Positions 20,918 through 28,496 of a stretch of 40,706 nt of DNA are shown in pieces. The stretch lies in the IMG/VR virus record IMGVR_UViG_3300042449_000759, positions 1 to 40,706 of that record; one strand, 5' to 3'. This DNA comes from a virus. The translations under genes and the position numbers were made by a program. Below the pieces are notes generated by a model, which worked only from the letters and a program-made list of their open reading frames with translations, was not told the origin of the DNA and did no database searches. Within the stretch, counting starts at the first letter, position 1, and each line of letters starts with the position of its first letter.

Positions 20918-22412
20918 GTTTTTTCCCTTCCTTTGATATATCTGTTTTATCTGGTACAACCTTTGTTGGATCTAAATTCTCGTGCATAGACCAAGGCTCG
21001 TGCATTGGGATTCTTCTTAGTATGCTTTGTAATGGTTTCTTAGCCTGATATCTATCAGTTTTCCAAGCATTACCTGAACTAGTCAATGGATTGTCATGAA
21101 CTTTCATTGCTGCAACCGGTGTTGCTTCAATTCCATTATGATGTATCTGGTTGGCAGTGACTATATGATTACCACCATTTGCTATTTCGAAATTGGCCGA
21201 TGTGGTTATTTGTCCATTTGCACCAATCAAAAGTGTTGTATTACCAGCACTTTCCATATGGATTCCACCTAAACCAGAATCTGCACCAGCACTTAAGTTG
21301 AAATTTCTTCCAGCTTCCATGTTAATATCGCGGTCTGCCCGAATATTCAAATCATTTTCAGTATGAATCGAGATAGAATCCCGTGAATAAATGTCAATTT
21401 TACCGTTACTGGTAAGTTCAATCCAAGCAGTTCCTCTGGCATTACCGATGTAAATCAAGTCTTCCGAGTTGTGCATCAAGATTTGATGACCTGTTCTTGT
21501 TCGTACTCTAAAATGCTCATTATATGGGATATTAGAATCACCTTTACCACCGCTAGCAACAACGTCTACATACTTCATTGGTCCAGTTGATGCTGGTCCT
21601 TCTCTTCGTTTACCATCATGCCCATCATCCATGATAAACTGTGTACCACCTAATCTACTTACTGGAACTGCAGATGGTGATTGGCTTTGATTAGACCCAA
21701 TCTTTGCTTTTTTAGCACCTTTGCGTCTATCGAGTGGTCCTGGGGTTGAGATTCCAAACACCATACTAGGAGCTTCTCTGCGGCTAGAACTGTCAGTCAC
21801 GCCTCTGATATCATCTTCAACTAATCCTTGTTCCAAGTAACAGGCAGCCATTGGGTGTAATGCCTTTTTTATGTTTTCTGGGTCAGCGATTCGTTCTTTA
21901 GTATTGGCTCGTCTATTGACTTCGCCAACGGGTAATGGACTTTTAGTATCAAACGAACCGGAGTCTGATTTGTCCATGTCAACCATCGATGACCCAGCAA
22001 TACCAGGAACCATATGATTAGCAAATCTCGCTGGTACTGAGGCGAACCAATAACCTTTTGACGCATCGCCATCAACAAAAATAACTAGAACCGTAACACC
22101 AATATCAGGTGGAACAAACCACATCCCATAACTTTTCTGAGTATCGTTGAATGAATCTATTGTAGACGATTTATCAGCAGTGTTTTGACCCATATGTTCA
22201 TGTGTTGTGTACCCAAAGAACGGAGATGCGTACTTTACGTTATATGATTGTTTTTCATTACCCATCTCATTTCCCTGAGATTTAAGCAATGTAACTTCTA
22301 AGCAACCCATATAAGTTGGATCTATGTTATTGATAATCCTTGCTTCATAAACACCAGAACCTAACTTGGCTCCTCCTTGCGTATGATCTGCTGGTCTTGA
22401 AATATTTGCCAT
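20907..22412 (-). CDS. 5: gp5-like baseplate hub/spike protein without a recognisable lysozyme domain
   Basis: A 501-aa protein. Residues ~15-140 look like the OB-fold of gp5/VgrG (GVYEARIINNIDPTYMGCLE, later MWFVPPDIGVTVLVIFVDGD, where the PPDIG turn and VLVxFxDGD strand are typical). Residues ~285-440 form a VgrG/gp5-type repetitive beta-helix with short alternating strands (IELTSNGKIDIYSRDSISIH and so on) that would build the trimeric needle. T4 gp5 has a lysozyme domain between these parts; here the ~140-residue linker is rich in K, R, S, P and G and I see no lysozyme catalytic motif, so peptidoglycan cleavage may be done by another protein. AAGGA precedes the ATG at good spacing. It lies between the 840-aa hub-like gene and gp25. 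Confidence 0.85.
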   Translation of the reverse strand: MANISRPADHTQGGAKLGSGVYEARIINNIDPTYMGCLEVTLLKSQGNEMGNEKQSYNVKYASPFFGYTTHEHMGQNTADKSSTIDSFNDTQKSYGMWFVPPDIGVTVLVIFVDGDASKGYWFASVPARFANHMVPGIAGSSMVDMDKSDSGSFDTKSPLPVGEVNRRANTKERIADPENIKKALHPMAACYLEQGLVEDDIRGVTDSSSRREAPSMVFGISTPGPLDRRKGAKKAKIGSNQSQSPSAVPVSRLGGTQFIMDDGHDGKRREGPASTGPMKYVDVVASGGKGDSNIPYNEHFRVRTRTGHQILMHNSEDLIYIGNARGTAWIELTSNGKIDIYSRDSISIHTENDLNIRADRDINMEAGRNFNLSAGADSGLGGIHMESAGNTTLLIGANGQITTSANFEIANGGNHIVTANQIHHNGIEATPVAAMKVHDNPLTSSGNAWKTDRYQAKKPLQSILRRIPMHEPWSMHENLDPTKVVPDKTDISKEGKKRGE

Positions 22413-22420
22413 CGTAGTCC

Positions 22421-24943
22421 TTAAGTTTTAGTACCGTTATCAACATTATATGACGTTGTGGTATGCTGTGGTAAAACACTTCCCATACTCAACGGATCGT
22501 TACTTCCTGGTTGTGAATTTAACATTTTAGTAACTCTCGCCTTGTCTTCTGGTTTATATCGATCAATAATATTGTACGATTGCCCAGTTGAGGTTGTTTG
22601 TTCCGTTGGTGTTGGAGTGGTTTCTGGTGGAATAGCCAAATTCATTTGTTCGTTCAATGAAGACGGTAATGGTTGATCCCCACCCAAATTAACCATTGCG
22701 TTATTCGTCGTATCATTACCAGTTTTAGGTGCATCAACTGATAGTTTTGGTTGTCTCAAGCATGTCAACTTTTGTTTAAAAACGTTGCTAGAAAATATAC
22801 TTTCACATCTTGTTACTCGGTAGATTCCACTAAAATCGTTTTCTTTCATCGCAACATCATCACTAGCAAATAGATACAAACCACGTGAGTCACCGCCATT
22901 GTATGTTGTATTAACATCAATTGGCGATCTAAATCGTAGATAAACATATACCTGTGCATCCTGATAGTTCATGGTGCCATCTTTAGTTTTTAATGTCGAA
23001 TCAGTTGATTCTTCAACATAATAGTTTCCAATCCCGTGATCACTTAACCAATATGGATCTCCTAATATCTCCAAATTCAACTTAACCATGTCAGCCGTAC
23101 CAGAGTCAATAAATGCTTGATGGTAGGCTTTTGCAATTTGCATCTCAGTTGTTTCTATACCGGAACCACCTGCTTGTATACCAGAATCAACTGCATCTGG
23201 GTTTTTCAATAGCGGTGCATGAAGGTCTGTTAAATTTTCAGGTTTAGAACCAACTTGAAGATTGGTTTGTTTCATCGGCGTGTTGACGATACCACCTTGA
23301 TCTGGATTTGCTTTTGTTCCTTTACCAGTGTTTTGCTCGGTTGATGGATTCATCGGTTTGAAAAACAGATTATTAACCTCAATATCGAATTTGAGAATAT
23401 CAGTATTCTTACCGGTATACATGTATTCGTAGCCTTTACAAATATTCAGTTTAATGTGTTGCTCTGCTGTTAGATTGGCAGCTGGGTTTGAAAACATAGC
23501 TTGGTCTACTGAATACGGTACAACCCTAAATGTTATTTTTTTAGCAAAGTCATTTGTTACAATATCATACTCAAGCAATTCTACCTGAACATCTATCATA
23601 AAGTATTTGACCATACCATTGGTCTTTTTACCTTCTTCTATCGCATTTCGTATGTAAGACGAACTAAGAACAGTTTGTGATATTACATCAGTTACTGACA
23701 TACCCCCTGGAAATTGAAAAGCTCGTGTGGTTTTATCCCAGGTTACTTTCTTCTTGTCTATGATTGCAGTCTTTTCATCAAATGCTACCCCTGCTCTCGC
23801 CATTGGCACGATACCGCCACTACCTTCATTGAAATCGAATGTCGATAACCCAATATCATTCATCAACGTAGTACCACTAGCCGCATCTGTATTACCACCA
23901 ACTGTCGTAGATTGAGATGATTGGTATGGATTAAACGTGGCTTTACTCGCAGTATCGCCTTTTTTCAGTTGCGATTCTGGGTCTTTCATCGAGGTGTGAT
24001 CAGCCGATTTTGGTGGGAACTGTATATCAAATATGTTCTTTATCTTACGTTGCCCATTTTTAACAGCACTTGCCTCTAGCTCATTTAGATAATTTACTAA
24101 ACTACCTTCACCTGTTTTCAATAATTCCGCCACCGATGATTCTTTTGCAGCAACTAACTTTACATCCGTATACAACGTATTATAAAGTCCACTAAATCCA
24201 ATATGATTATAAGGAACTGCAGTAACTTTATATGTACTACCAGCTTCGTTTGCCTTGAACTTAACTGTAGTCAATCGAATTGGAAAATACTTACTTTTTA
24301 TAAGACTCAATTCGGTACCATCGTCACCATATCCCTGAAAATCAATCCTCATCAAAAACGGTGCTTCTCCGTAGCTAGAATACCCTGCTTTCACTGCAGC
24401 ATTCTGCATACTTTCTAATAAAATACCCAACGAATACGGTTCATAAACATCAAACGTAAAATTAGCAGCCGGTGAAACACCGTTCTGCGGTCCAGAAGAT
24501 ATTACATTATTGATGATAAAGTTATCCACAAAATACTCTGGAGTTCCGTGATAAGTATGCACTCTTCCAGCGTCATATCTACCAGCCGATGCAAACACAA
24601 TCAATCCTTTACCAGCTGGCATCTTTTCCAAATCACCGGGGTTATTCCGATAGGATGCTGGGTCATTGTGCTGTTCTTTAGTTAAACACGCAAATGTGAA
24701 CAAATGATTAATTGTTGCAAAGTTTTCAAGTATATTTGGAAATACATTAGGTAATTCAGTTGCTTTTGATGTAGCCTTATGGTCTTGAGTTTTCGTTGAT
24801 TCAAATTCTGGAGTAATTCTATTGGCAATACCCTGCGTGATATTAGCAGGTACTGGGATTGTACCAGTACCAACCCTAGTCATTTGGGTCATTGTTATAG
24901 TAGAACCAGGTTCTTGTAACGGAATTGTGATAGCTTCTGCCAT
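22421..24943 (-). CDS. Large baseplate hub-like protein (840 aa)
   Basis: No catalytic motif. It lies between gp53-like and gp5-like genes, where a hub component would be expected, and its ATG is one base after the preceding stop. The first half (about residues 90-270) has mixed beta strands with segments such as NFTFDVYEPYSLGILLESMQ and FLMRIDFQGYGDDG, then a KYFPIRLTTVKFKAN strand, consistent with tail-tube/hub beta-barrel domains of the gp27/gpD type. The C-terminal ~120 residues are rich in T, P, Q and N and probably disordered. The probable role is the hub ring that carries the gp5-like spike, as gp27 does in T4 (391 aa), but I cannot show homology by eye. Confidence in a structural hub protein is moderate. 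Confidence 0.65.
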   Translation of the reverse strand: MAEAITIPLQEPGSTITMTQMTRVGTGTIPVPANITQGIANRITPEFESTKTQDHKATSKATELPNVFPNILENFATINHLFTFACLTKEQHNDPASYRNNPGDLEKMPAGKGLIVFASAGRYDAGRVHTYHGTPEYFVDNFIINNVISSGPQNGVSPAANFTFDVYEPYSLGILLESMQNAAVKAGYSSYGEAPFLMRIDFQGYGDDGTELSLIKSKYFPIRLTTVKFKANEAGSTYKVTAVPYNHIGFSGLYNTLYTDVKLVAAKESSVAELLKTGEGSLVNYLNELEASAVKNGQRKIKNIFDIQFPPKSADHTSMKDPESQLKKGDTASKATFNPYQSSQSTTVGGNTDAASGTTLMNDIGLSTFDFNEGSGGIVPMARAGVAFDEKTAIIDKKKVTWDKTTRAFQFPGGMSVTDVISQTVLSSSYIRNAIEEGKKTNGMVKYFMIDVQVELLEYDIVTNDFAKKITFRVVPYSVDQAMFSNPAANLTAEQHIKLNICKGYEYMYTGKNTDILKFDIEVNNLFFKPMNPSTEQNTGKGTKANPDQGGIVNTPMKQTNLQVGSKPENLTDLHAPLLKNPDAVDSGIQAGGSGIETTEMQIAKAYHQAFIDSGTADMVKLNLEILGDPYWLSDHGIGNYYVEESTDSTLKTKDGTMNYQDAQVYVYLRFRSPIDVNTTYNGGDSRGLYLFASDDVAMKENDFSGIYRVTRCESIFSSNVFKQKLTCLRQPKLSVDAPKTGNDTTNNAMVNLGGDQPLPSSLNEQMNLAIPPETTPTPTEQTTSTGQSYNIIDRYKPEDKARVTKMLNSQPGSNDPLSMGSVLPQHTTTSYNVDNGTKT

Positions 24944-24944
24944 G

Positions 24945-25244
24945 TTATAAACCTAAGTATTTCATTAAATTGCTTTTCTTTGGTAGATATATCGAAACAC
25001 CTGTTTCGAAATCATAAATTGGATCTTTGATTGTACTCAGGTTTCTCTGAACAAACACCCACCATAGTTTTGGTGTGCCATACAAATCGTATGCTAATAA
25101 GTCCGGTCGATGCCGATATTGCTGCTCAATAGAATAATCTTGGTCGTCTGCTTCTGCAGGAACCGGTCTCATAACCATTAAATCTAGGTATAAGTTATTT
25201 TGTGGAGTTGCATACCAAGGCGATAAGTTTGAATATGTTGCCAT
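24945..25244 (-). CDS. 53: Baseplate wedge protein, gp53-like (99 aa)
   Basis: The motif RHRPDLLAYDLYGTPKLWWV (residues 44-63), followed by FVQRN and later IYDFETGVSIYLP, is characteristic of the gp53 baseplate wedge family. T4 gp53 has 196 aa, so this is a minimal version covering the conserved core. In T4 gp53 clamps gp6, gp7 and gp25 in the inner wedge. The ATG overlaps the stop of the tube-initiator-like gene by one base (TAATG) and its own stop is one base before the next ATG, showing tight coupling in the hub/wedge operon. Confidence 0.85.
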   Translation of the reverse strand: MATYSNLSPWYATPQNNLYLDLMVMRPVPAEADDQDYSIEQQYRHRPDLLAYDLYGTPKLWWVFVQRNLSTIKDPIYDFETGVSIYLPKKSNLMKYLGL

Positions 25245-26293
25245 TATAAGAATCCTACTCCATTTGTTGTTAAATTACCTTTTGCGTAATCAGTTAGACT
25301 GAATTGACGAATCGTTGTTCTGTTATATATTGGACTAACCGTAACAGTCACGGTGCTAATAATTGGAACCCAAGTAGGTGCTCCACCGCTCTCAGAATTA
25401 CAACGAATGTAATTTACCGAATCTTTTAGTTCTACACTAAATGATTTGATGACAACAGGGACTCGATTGAATACCCCTGGTCCATACCCAGATAACCAAC
25501 ATACCACAGGTGGGTTACCGGCATGTGCACCTTGTCCAAAAAACATCTTGGTAGCTGTTTTAAAGAAAGTCGTGGCGGCTAACCAATATTGTGCATCTGT
25601 TTCTGTTTCACAGGTGAACTCACCTGAAATTTGAATATCTTCCACTTGGCTATTTTTATATGCTTGTATTGCATAATTGCTATGTGTTATATCAGGATTT
25701 GAATAATTTGCTTTTGAGGCTACTGTTATATTCGGTAGATATGGCCAAACAACCCCTCCAGTATTTTCCAGATGTTTACTGAATAAAGGAGAATTAAACT
25801 GTTCCCACGGTGCATCGATTCGTACACGCCAATCGTTCTCTGTTCCGGGTGATACAAGAACAGTCGCTCGTTGCTCCGCAAACAATTCTGCACCAGATGG
25901 TAAATTGGAACTTCGCTTCATACTTAGTAGATCATTCAAGTTACCAGCCGCTTTCGATAACTGACTAGCAAATCCAGAAATATCACCAGTTGCTAAACTG
26001 GTTACAGCAGATAACGCAGTGGAAACTCCACCACCGATCGCACCAACCGTGTTTGTAAGAATATTACCGACGCCACCCAATGCCTCATTAGCTAGGTTAC
26101 CAACACCAGGAATGATCCCACCAGTACCACCAGATGCCATTGAATCCAAATTAGCCATTTCACTAGCATTAGTGACAGTGTTGGTAGTATTAGAAAACGT
26201 TGGCGTAATAGCACTGTTCATCGCTGCCTGTGATGCAGACGGCGGTGCTTGTGATGCAGCTAAATCTGCGAATGAAATTGATGGTAATGCCAT
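25244..26293 (-). CDS. Tail-tube initiator/baseplate cap protein (gp48/gp54 type)
   Basis: 349 aa. The N-terminal ~130 residues are Ala, Gly, Ser and Thr rich with helical, weakly amphipathic stretches. From residue ~140 a compact beta domain begins with sequence like tube-initiation proteins of T4-like phages: ISGEFTCETETDAQYWLAAT, TFFKTATKMFFGQG, VVCWLSGYGPGVFNRVPVVI, then KSFSVELKDSVNYI. In T4 gp48 and gp54 sit on the hub and start tube polymerisation. The ATG has AGGAGA at good spacing, and a late promoter (AATAAATA, 26317-26324) lies just upstream, so this is the first gene of the structural operon. Which of gp48 or gp54 it replaces cannot be told; only one such gene is visible. Confidence 0.7.
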   Translation of the reverse strand: MALPSISFADLAASQAPPSASQAAMNSAITPTFSNTTNTVTNASEMANLDSMASGGTGGIIPGVGNLANEALGGVGNILTNTVGAIGGGVSTALSAVTSLATGDISGFASQLSKAAGNLNDLLSMKRSSNLPSGAELFAEQRATVLVSPGTENDWRVRIDAPWEQFNSPLFSKHLENTGGVVWPYLPNITVASKANYSNPDITHSNYAIQAYKNSQVEDIQISGEFTCETETDAQYWLAATTFFKTATKMFFGQGAHAGNPPVVCWLSGYGPGVFNRVPVVIKSFSVELKDSVNYIRCNSESGGAPTWVPIISTVTVTVSPIYNRTTIRQFSLTDYAKGNLTTNGVGFL

Positions 26294-26316
26294 GATAAAT
26301 ATTCTCCTAGTAGTAC

Positions 26317-26324
26317 TATTTATT
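26317..26324 (-). promoter_or_regulatory. Late promoter of the main structural operon (AATAAATA)
   Basis: Minus strand AATAAATA followed by GTACTACTAGGAGA, the last part being the ribosome binding site of the 349-aa gene. It is back to back with the promoter of the gp55 gene, so late genes and their sigma factor diverge from one ~80-base region. Confidence 0.7.
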
Positions 26325-26336
26325 CCATAAAAAGTA

Positions 26337-26345
26337 TGTTATAAT
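26337..26345 (+). promoter_or_regulatory. Extended -10 promoter of the gp55-like gene
   Basis: TGTTATAAT is a perfect sigma70 extended -10 (TG, one base, TATAAT). No good -35 hexamer lies 17 bases upstream, as is usual for extended -10 promoters. It would start transcription near 26352, before GGAGAGAG and the ATG at 26377. Confidence 0.6.
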
Positions 26346-26376
26346 AGGTCTTATCGTATTCAATTGGAGAGAGTTA

Positions 26377-27225
26377 ATGGCTGACCACGTAGTACCAAAA
26401 GCAAAGTATTTGACAAACAAAGAGTTACTGAAAGCAATCCACGCAAGTAAAAACACTTTTTGTTCATATACCCAACCTGAATTCGGGTTCTATGACTGTA
26501 TCGTTACGGATATCGGTGAAATTAATGAAGATACAATCAATGATGCTAAACAAAGTCGTGCTACTCGCTTATCAAGAGCAGCACATGAGAAAGCCCAACT
26601 AGAAGCTGGTAAGAAAATCCCAGCCATTGAATTTGAAGTAGATTACACCACCATTTGCGAAAATGATTTGGTATTCAGAATCATGACGTTTGACCACATT
26701 CCCCTGCAGCCAGACCGTAAGAAAACGGTTAAAACTGTTGCTGATGGTCGTGCTAAAGTAAACTTCCCACCTTTCCAACATTGGAAATTCAATGAGAATA
26801 AAGAGTTAGTTTGTGTTGGTAAAAGCCATTGGGATGGTGATGTCGATACTGGTCATTTCAGTATCACAAAAGGTCAGATGTCTAACTTATTAGGTAAGAT
26901 GTTAATGAAATTGGCTGAAAGATATTCTTCACGTAGTAACGTTCGCGGTTACACGTATGTTGATGAGATGCGAGGCCAGGCAGTACTTCAGTTGACGCAG
27001 GTTGCTCTTCAATTTGACGAATCAAAATCATCAAATCCATTCAGTTTCTATACGCAATGTTGCACGAACGCCTTCTTACGTGTGATAAACATAGAGAAAA
27101 GAAATCGTGAAATTCGGGATGACATTCTTGAAAGTGCTGGTTTAAACCCTAGTCATACTAGAATGAATTCTGATACCTACGGAGAAAGAATGAATGATGG
27201 TTATACTTGGATTGACGTTGACTAA
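26377..27225 (+). CDS. 55: Late-transcription sigma factor, gp55-like
   Basis: 282 aa. Residues ~185-260 hold the sigma region-2-like core of the gp55 family: NVRGYTYVDEMRGQAVLQLT, then NPFSFYTQCCTNAFLRVIN, then IEKRNREIRDD. T4 gp55 has 185 aa; here about 95 extra residues at the N-terminus carry no motif I recognise. gp55 binds host core RNA polymerase and reads the TATAAATA-type box; the many NNTAAATA sites in this window are its expected targets. The C-terminal tail (YTWIDVD) is short, acidic and aromatic, as expected of the peptide that binds the sliding clamp in T4, though that is inference. The promoter is sigma70-type, so it is made before late genes. The gene ends in a stop embedded in the CTAAAAGATAAT repeat and is followed by a terminator. 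Confidence 0.9.
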   Translation: MADHVVPKAKYLTNKELLKAIHASKNTFCSYTQPEFGFYDCIVTDIGEINEDTINDAKQSRATRLSRAAHEKAQLEAGKKIPAIEFEVDYTTICENDLVFRIMTFDHIPLQPDRKKTVKTVADGRAKVNFPPFQHWKFNENKELVCVGKSHWDGDVDTGHFSITKGQMSNLLGKMLMKLAERYSSRSNVRGYTYVDEMRGQAVLQLTQVALQFDESKSSNPFSFYTQCCTNAFLRVINIEKRNREIRDDILESAGLNPSHTRMNSDTYGERMNDGYTWIDVD

Positions 27226-27278
27226 AAGATAATTGTTCTACCATTCACTACTTAAGCCCAGTTAATTCTGGGCTTTTT
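27222..27278 (+). terminator. Rho-independent terminator after gp55, with repeat word over the stop codon
   Basis: AAGCCCAG (27254-27261) pairs with CTGGGCTT (27268-27275) around a TTAATT loop and is followed by a T run. The stop codon of gp55 lies inside CTAAAAGATAAT (27222-27233). The same two elements, with the identical stem and loop, follow gp46 at 31680-31726. Confidence 0.9.
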
Positions 27279-27279
27279 C

Positions 27280-27729
27280 TCATCTAACCTGTACTATATA
27301 TTCACCTGAACTTGGATCATTTTTAACCACAGCAAATCCATATCGTCTACTCAACTGCTGAGTTAATGATTGATACACACCACGTCTATCATTAGTGCCA
27401 TCATCTTTTGCCGCTGAGTACCCAATATACACAATCTTTGGGTTTTGTTTAATCCAAACCAATGCACATGCTATTACGGTTGATAAAATCTTACGAGAAA
27501 AACCTTCTGTATTGAATCCATCAAATGAATCATTAATCTCGTATATTAAAGTAGCATAGTTAGATCTATTTTTGTGAAACAAGATCATACCGGTGTGGTT
27601 TTCACCACTTGGTGTTTCAAACGCAAACTCAAAAATATTTGAATCAGTTTGTTTGTATTCTAGTGGAGTATCTAATGCCTCCACTAGATCAATGTTGTCA
27701 ATTATGTCAAGCAGTTCTCGCATTTGCAT
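27280..27729 (-). CDS. Uncharacterised 149-aa phage protein
   Basis: Not recognised. The product starts MQMRELLDIIDNIDLVEAL, then has alternating strands and helices with no Cys pairs, membrane segment or catalytic signature. The fold may be a small alpha/beta domain (strands VYIGYSAAKDDG and FAVVKNDPSSG near the C-terminus), which is compatible with an acetyltransferase-like shape but without a convincing acyl-CoA motif. The start overlaps the end of the 123-aa gene by 23 bases, so they form a two-gene operon read from the 28108-28136 promoter. The stop lies 2 bases from the end of the gp55 terminator, so the hairpin probably serves both strands. Confidence 0.6.
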   Translation of the reverse strand: MQMRELLDIIDNIDLVEALDTPLEYKQTDSNIFEFAFETPSGENHTGMILFHKNRSNYATLIYEINDSFDGFNTEGFSRKILSTVIACALVWIKQNPKIVYIGYSAAKDDGTNDRRGVYQSLTQQLSRRYGFAVVKNDPSSGEYIVQVR

Positions 27730-28078
27730 TTCTCTTTTCCTTTACTTGTATGTAGATTGCCTCTGGTTCCACGTCGAAGTATTTGTACAATGCACCGCAC
27801 AACCAACCATCTATACCCAATGCCTCACACACATACCAGTTACCGGTTTCTTCATTTCCACGTGTTTTCAATTCTAACTTATATTTATAGGATGGAAATG
27901 GGTTTTTAGAAAAGATACAGAGGAATCCATCGTGTGCATTTGGAATATGACTAACCATAGCGTCAATAATCAAATCAGCACCCGATACAAATGCTTCTTT
28001 GTTCAATCCCGTTGTTTCGTCATCAAATACCCATACGCCGTGGTAATTGTAAATCTCAATAATATTGATTGCGTTCAT
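27707..28078 (-). CDS. Conserved small protein of unknown function (DUF6717-like, 123 aa)
   Basis: It resembles a small family, DUF6717 I believe, with the pattern YxGVWVFDD near the start (residues 11-19), then E-x-F-V-x-G-A-D-x-I-I-D (28-39), then NWYVC, GWLCGALYKYFD and a final IYIQVK strand. No known activity. No signal peptide or membrane segment. The start is supported by GAGGTG five bases before the ATG and by a good sigma70 promoter 30 bases further up. It is the first gene of a minus-strand pair (with the 149-aa gene) set between gp55 and gp47 and is probably expressed early. Family assignment is from memory of the motif pattern. Confidence 0.65.
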   Translation of the reverse strand: MNAINIIEIYNYHGVWVFDDETTGLNKEAFVSGADLIIDAMVSHIPNAHDGFLCIFSKNPFPSYKYKLELKTRGNEETGNWYVCEALGIDGWLCGALYKYFDVEPEAIYIQVKEKRNANARTA

Positions 28079-28107
28079 ATTACACCTCGTTAGTTGAATG
28101 AGCCGTT

Positions 28108-28136
28108 ACTATATAGTATAATAAACCTATAGTCAA
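28108..28136 (-). promoter_or_regulatory. Sigma70 promoter of the 123-aa/149-aa pair
   Basis: Minus strand: TTGACT (28131-28136), 17-base spacer, TATAGT (28108-28113). The word ATTATCTTTTAG (28140-28151, minus strand) sits three bases upstream of the -35. Confidence 0.75.
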
Positions 28137-28139
28137 TAC

Positions 28140-28182
28140 CTAAAAGATAATCAAATCACAATTGACTTCCATTATCTTTTAG
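28140..28182. repeat. Inverted pair of the 12-base word between divergent promoters
   Basis: CTAAAAGATAAT (28140-28151) and ATTATCTTTTAG (28171-28182) are exact inverted copies 19 bases apart. The first abuts the -35 of the leftward promoter; the second fills most of the spacer between the -35 and -10 of the rightward promoter. This is the layout of an operator controlling both directions, but no binding protein is known. Confidence 0.7.
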
Positions 28183-28189
28183 TTATAAT
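28162..28189 (+). promoter_or_regulatory. Sigma70 promoter of the 70-aa gene
   Basis: TTGACT (28162-28167), 16-base spacer, TATAAT (28184-28189). The spacer contains ATTATCTTTTAG. Confidence 0.8.
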
Positions 28190-28220
28190 ACCAGCAACTT
28201 AACCCAACAAGGACAATGAT

Positions 28221-28433
28221 ATGAAAATAGAACCATTTGATGCATTAATAGAGGAAAAATACGGTGTTTCAGTATACGATTGCGATTCAAATACAACTCG
28301 TGATCCCATTAAAGAAATGCGAACTTGGTGCATTAATACTTTCGGTGAGGGCAACGTCAGACCATCGCTTACAAATTTCTACTTTCTCAATGAATCAGAT
28401 AGACTTATGTTTATTATGCGGTATACCGAATAG
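28221..28433 (+). CDS. Uncharacterised 70-aa protein
   Basis: Not recognised. The ATG has AAGGACA upstream and a good sigma70 promoter about 30 bases away, which is why I keep this frame over an overlapping 71-aa one. The product is slightly acidic, without membrane segments, and contains MRTWCINTFGEGNVRP and a final LNESDRLMFIMRY strand-like stretch. Small, promoter-proximal, sigma70-driven genes in T4-like phages are often early host-takeover proteins, which is only a guess here. A second sigma70 promoter follows immediately and reads gp47. Confidence 0.6.
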   Translation: MKIEPFDALIEEKYGVSVYDCDSNTTRDPIKEMRTWCINTFGEGNVRPSLTNFYFLNESDRLMFIMRYTE

Positions 28434-28437
28434 TCAC

Positions 28438-28466
28438 TTGACAAACCACTACATACCATATACAAT
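28438..28466 (+). promoter_or_regulatory. Sigma70 promoter before gp47
   Basis: TTGACA (28438-28443), 17-base spacer, TACAAT (28461-28466), 31 bases before the gp47 ATG. Confidence 0.75.
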
Positions 28467-28496
28467 TCACCAATCTTAACTAACCTGAAGAACAAT

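Noticed and set aside
20918-20959. Upstream ATG of the gp25 frame (160 aa)
   Set aside because: It would overlap the gp5-like gene by 53 bases and add 14 residues unlike the family; the GTG at 20917 has AGGAAGGGA.
28264-28479. Alternative 71-codon frame overlapping the 70-aa gene
   Set aside because: The 28221 frame has the better ribosome binding site and lies at the right distance from the promoter; the alternative has neither.
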